NCBI RefSeq assembly: GCF_001761485.1
Contig: NC_090773.1
Location: 2,604,001 to 2,668,000 of the forward strand
DNA from: Yarrowia lipolytica
Lineage: Eukaryota; Ascomycota; Dipodascomycetes; Dipodascales
Reading direction: 5' to 3'
Length of the DNA stretch: 64,000 bases
Below the pieces are notes generated by a model, which did no database searches, was not told the origin of the DNA, and saw nothing but the letters and a program-made list of their open reading frames with translations. Shown here piece after piece: positions 63,089-64,000 of the stretch; positions within the stretch are counted from its first letter, which is position 1, and every line of letters starts with the position of its first letter. A program made the position numbers and the translations under genes.

Positions 63089-64000
63089 ATGCCCCCTTCT
63101 CTCGACGAAAACACCACCACCTCCCTGGAGCAACCTCTCAACGACCTGTCCATCAAGGTCAAGCCCAGAGTCAAGGGCGGAATCTCCACCGAGTTTCTCA
63201 AGCACCTGCCTCCCCATTCCCGAGCTCGACTGGAACGCCATGGAGTCGATCTGTCCAGAGGCTACCCGGAACGACCTACAGACATTCCCTTCTACCTGGA
63301 CGAAGCGGTGGCTGTGCGAGCCGACGAGCAGGAGTACATTCCCAGAGGAAAGAACGCGGACCCCGAAAAGAGGGCGCTGCTGAAGAACGCCACAGCCGTC
63401 AATAACCTCTCCAAACACATTGGAACCGAGATTGTGGGCGTCCAGCTGGCAGACCTCAACGAACAGCAACTGGACGAACTCGCCCTTCTCATTGCCGAGC
63501 GAACCGTGGTCTTCTTCCGAGACCAGGACCTGCCCCCCGCCAAGCAGCTGGAAATCGGCCAGTTCTGGGGCTCCCAGATCGAGAAACACCCCCAGGTGCC
63601 CCATGTGCCGGGCTACCCCGGTATCACGGTCCTCTGGCCGGACCACCAGATTCTGGAGGGACGAAAGGCCAATTTCAAGCAGCCCGGAGGAGCCTCGGGA
63701 TGGCACACCGACCTGGTCCACGAAGCCCAGCCCGCGGGACTTACTCATCTCCACAACGACCAGATTCCTTCGGTCGGAGGAGATACCGCCTGGTCCTCTG
63801 GATACGGAGCCTACGACAAACTCTCGCCGGCATTCCAGGAGTTCCTCAACGGCAAGACTGCCATCTACCGAAGTGCCCACACCTACATTGACCGAAACGA
63901 CCCTCTGGCCGGTCCCAAACACATTGAGAGAGAACACCCTCTGGTTCGAACCCACCCTGTGACGGGATGGAAGACGCTGTGGGTTAACCGGGCCATGACG
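63089..64000 (+). CDS. TauD/TfdA-family 2-oxoglutarate dioxygenase, cut by window end
   Basis: The frame from ATG 63089 (MPPSLDENTTTSLEQ) is open for 304 codons to the window edge, so the 3' end is missing. It reads without stops and contains the Fe(II) site WHTDLVHE (about residues 209-216, His and Asp of H-x-D), T-A-W-S-S-G-Y, and H-P-V-T-G-W-K-T-L-W-V-N, the 2-oxoglutarate arginine/histidine region of the family. An N-terminal part with VKPRVKGGI and R-P-T-D-I-P is typical of fungal members. Baker's yeast Jlp1 is a sulfonate dioxygenase of this family (412 residues); the present substrate is unknown. The second metal His should lie at H-P-V. Confidence 0.9.
   Translation, partial: MPPSLDENTTTSLEQPLNDLSIKVKPRVKGGISTEFLKHLPPHSRARLERHGVDLSRGYPERPTDIPFYLDEAVAVRADEQEYIPRGKNADPEKRALLKNATAVNNLSKHIGTEIVGVQLADLNEQQLDELALLIAERTVVFFRDQDLPPAKQLEIGQFWGSQIEKHPQVPHVPGYPGITVLWPDHQILEGRKANFKQPGGASGWHTDLVHEAQPAGLTHLHNDQIPSVGGDTAWSSGYGAYDKLSPAFQEFLNGKTAIYRSAHTYIDRNDPLAGPKHIEREHPLVRTHPVTGWKTLWVNRAMT

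Noticed and set aside
1-64000. Retroelement, LINE or DNA-transposon remnants
   Set aside because: I looked for reverse transcriptase, integrase and transposase motifs and for long terminal repeats and saw none; only short tandem repeats are present.
1-64000. 5S rRNA genes, which are dispersed in this yeast
   Set aside because: No stretch with the conserved internal control region could be recognised by eye.

Overview
This window looks like a gene-sparse stretch of a yeast nuclear chromosome, almost certainly Yarrowia lipolytica or a very close relative. Three things point there. Introns are few, sit near the 5' ends of genes, begin GTGAGTA and end with the branch site CTAAC almost touching the 3' AG. 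Arginine is mostly encoded by CGA, and CTG falls at conserved leucine positions, so the standard code is used. The genes are single-copy fungal housekeeping genes separated by long spacers. I found no bacterial, viral or retroelement genes, no CRISPR array and no rDNA.

Layout, left to right. At 0.7-1.3 kb is a small Hsp12-like stress protein (minus, one intron). An uncharacterised Gln/Pro/Ser-rich protein lies at 4.5-5.8 kb. Then come CCT3 (chaperonin gamma, three exons), RPC17 (RNA polymerase III, minus), RPS18 (two exons) and a Mediator Med5/Nut1-like gene (minus, two exons). A secreted, probably GPI-anchored Cys/Asp/His-rich protein (minus, two exons) lies at 15.7-18.4 kb. A nearly 3 kb empty stretch leads to a GH17 cell-wall glucanase of the Scw4/Scw10 type with a probable long 5'-leader intron. 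An Rsc1/Rsc2-like bromodomain-BAH protein and a SIRT5-type sirtuin are divergently arranged around 27.6-28.0 kb. A tRNA-Val(AAC) gene lies at 29.6 kb. LPD1 and CWC22 are in tandem on the minus strand. An AT-rich, repeat-bearing spacer follows, then a tiny membrane protein, an MFS transporter (minus), CAF16, ERG3, an unknown membrane protein, a concentrative nucleoside transporter, VPS68 (intron inside the start codon), a GSK-3 kinase (minus), a PFK26-like 6-phosphofructo-2-kinase, CAX4 (minus), a flavin monooxygenase (minus) and, cut by the right edge, a TauD-type dioxygenase.

The genes do not form one pathway. They cover protein folding, transcription and splicing (CCT3, RPC17, Med5, Rsc1/2, CWC22, CAF16), translation (RPS18), central carbon metabolism (LPD1, PFK26-like), sterol and dolichol metabolism (ERG3, CAX4) and the cell surface (GH17 protein, Cys-rich protein, transporters). 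The FMO/TauD divergent pair and the RSC/sirtuin divergent pair are the only neighbours whose arrangement suggests a possible link.

I do not see a convincing undescribed multi-gene system. The best leads are the secreted Cys/Asp-rich protein, the short word TACTTGTA/TACAAGTA that recurs through most spacers, the start-codon intron of VPS68, the missing ATG in front of the RS-rich part of CWC22, and several tandem repeats in otherwise empty DNA.
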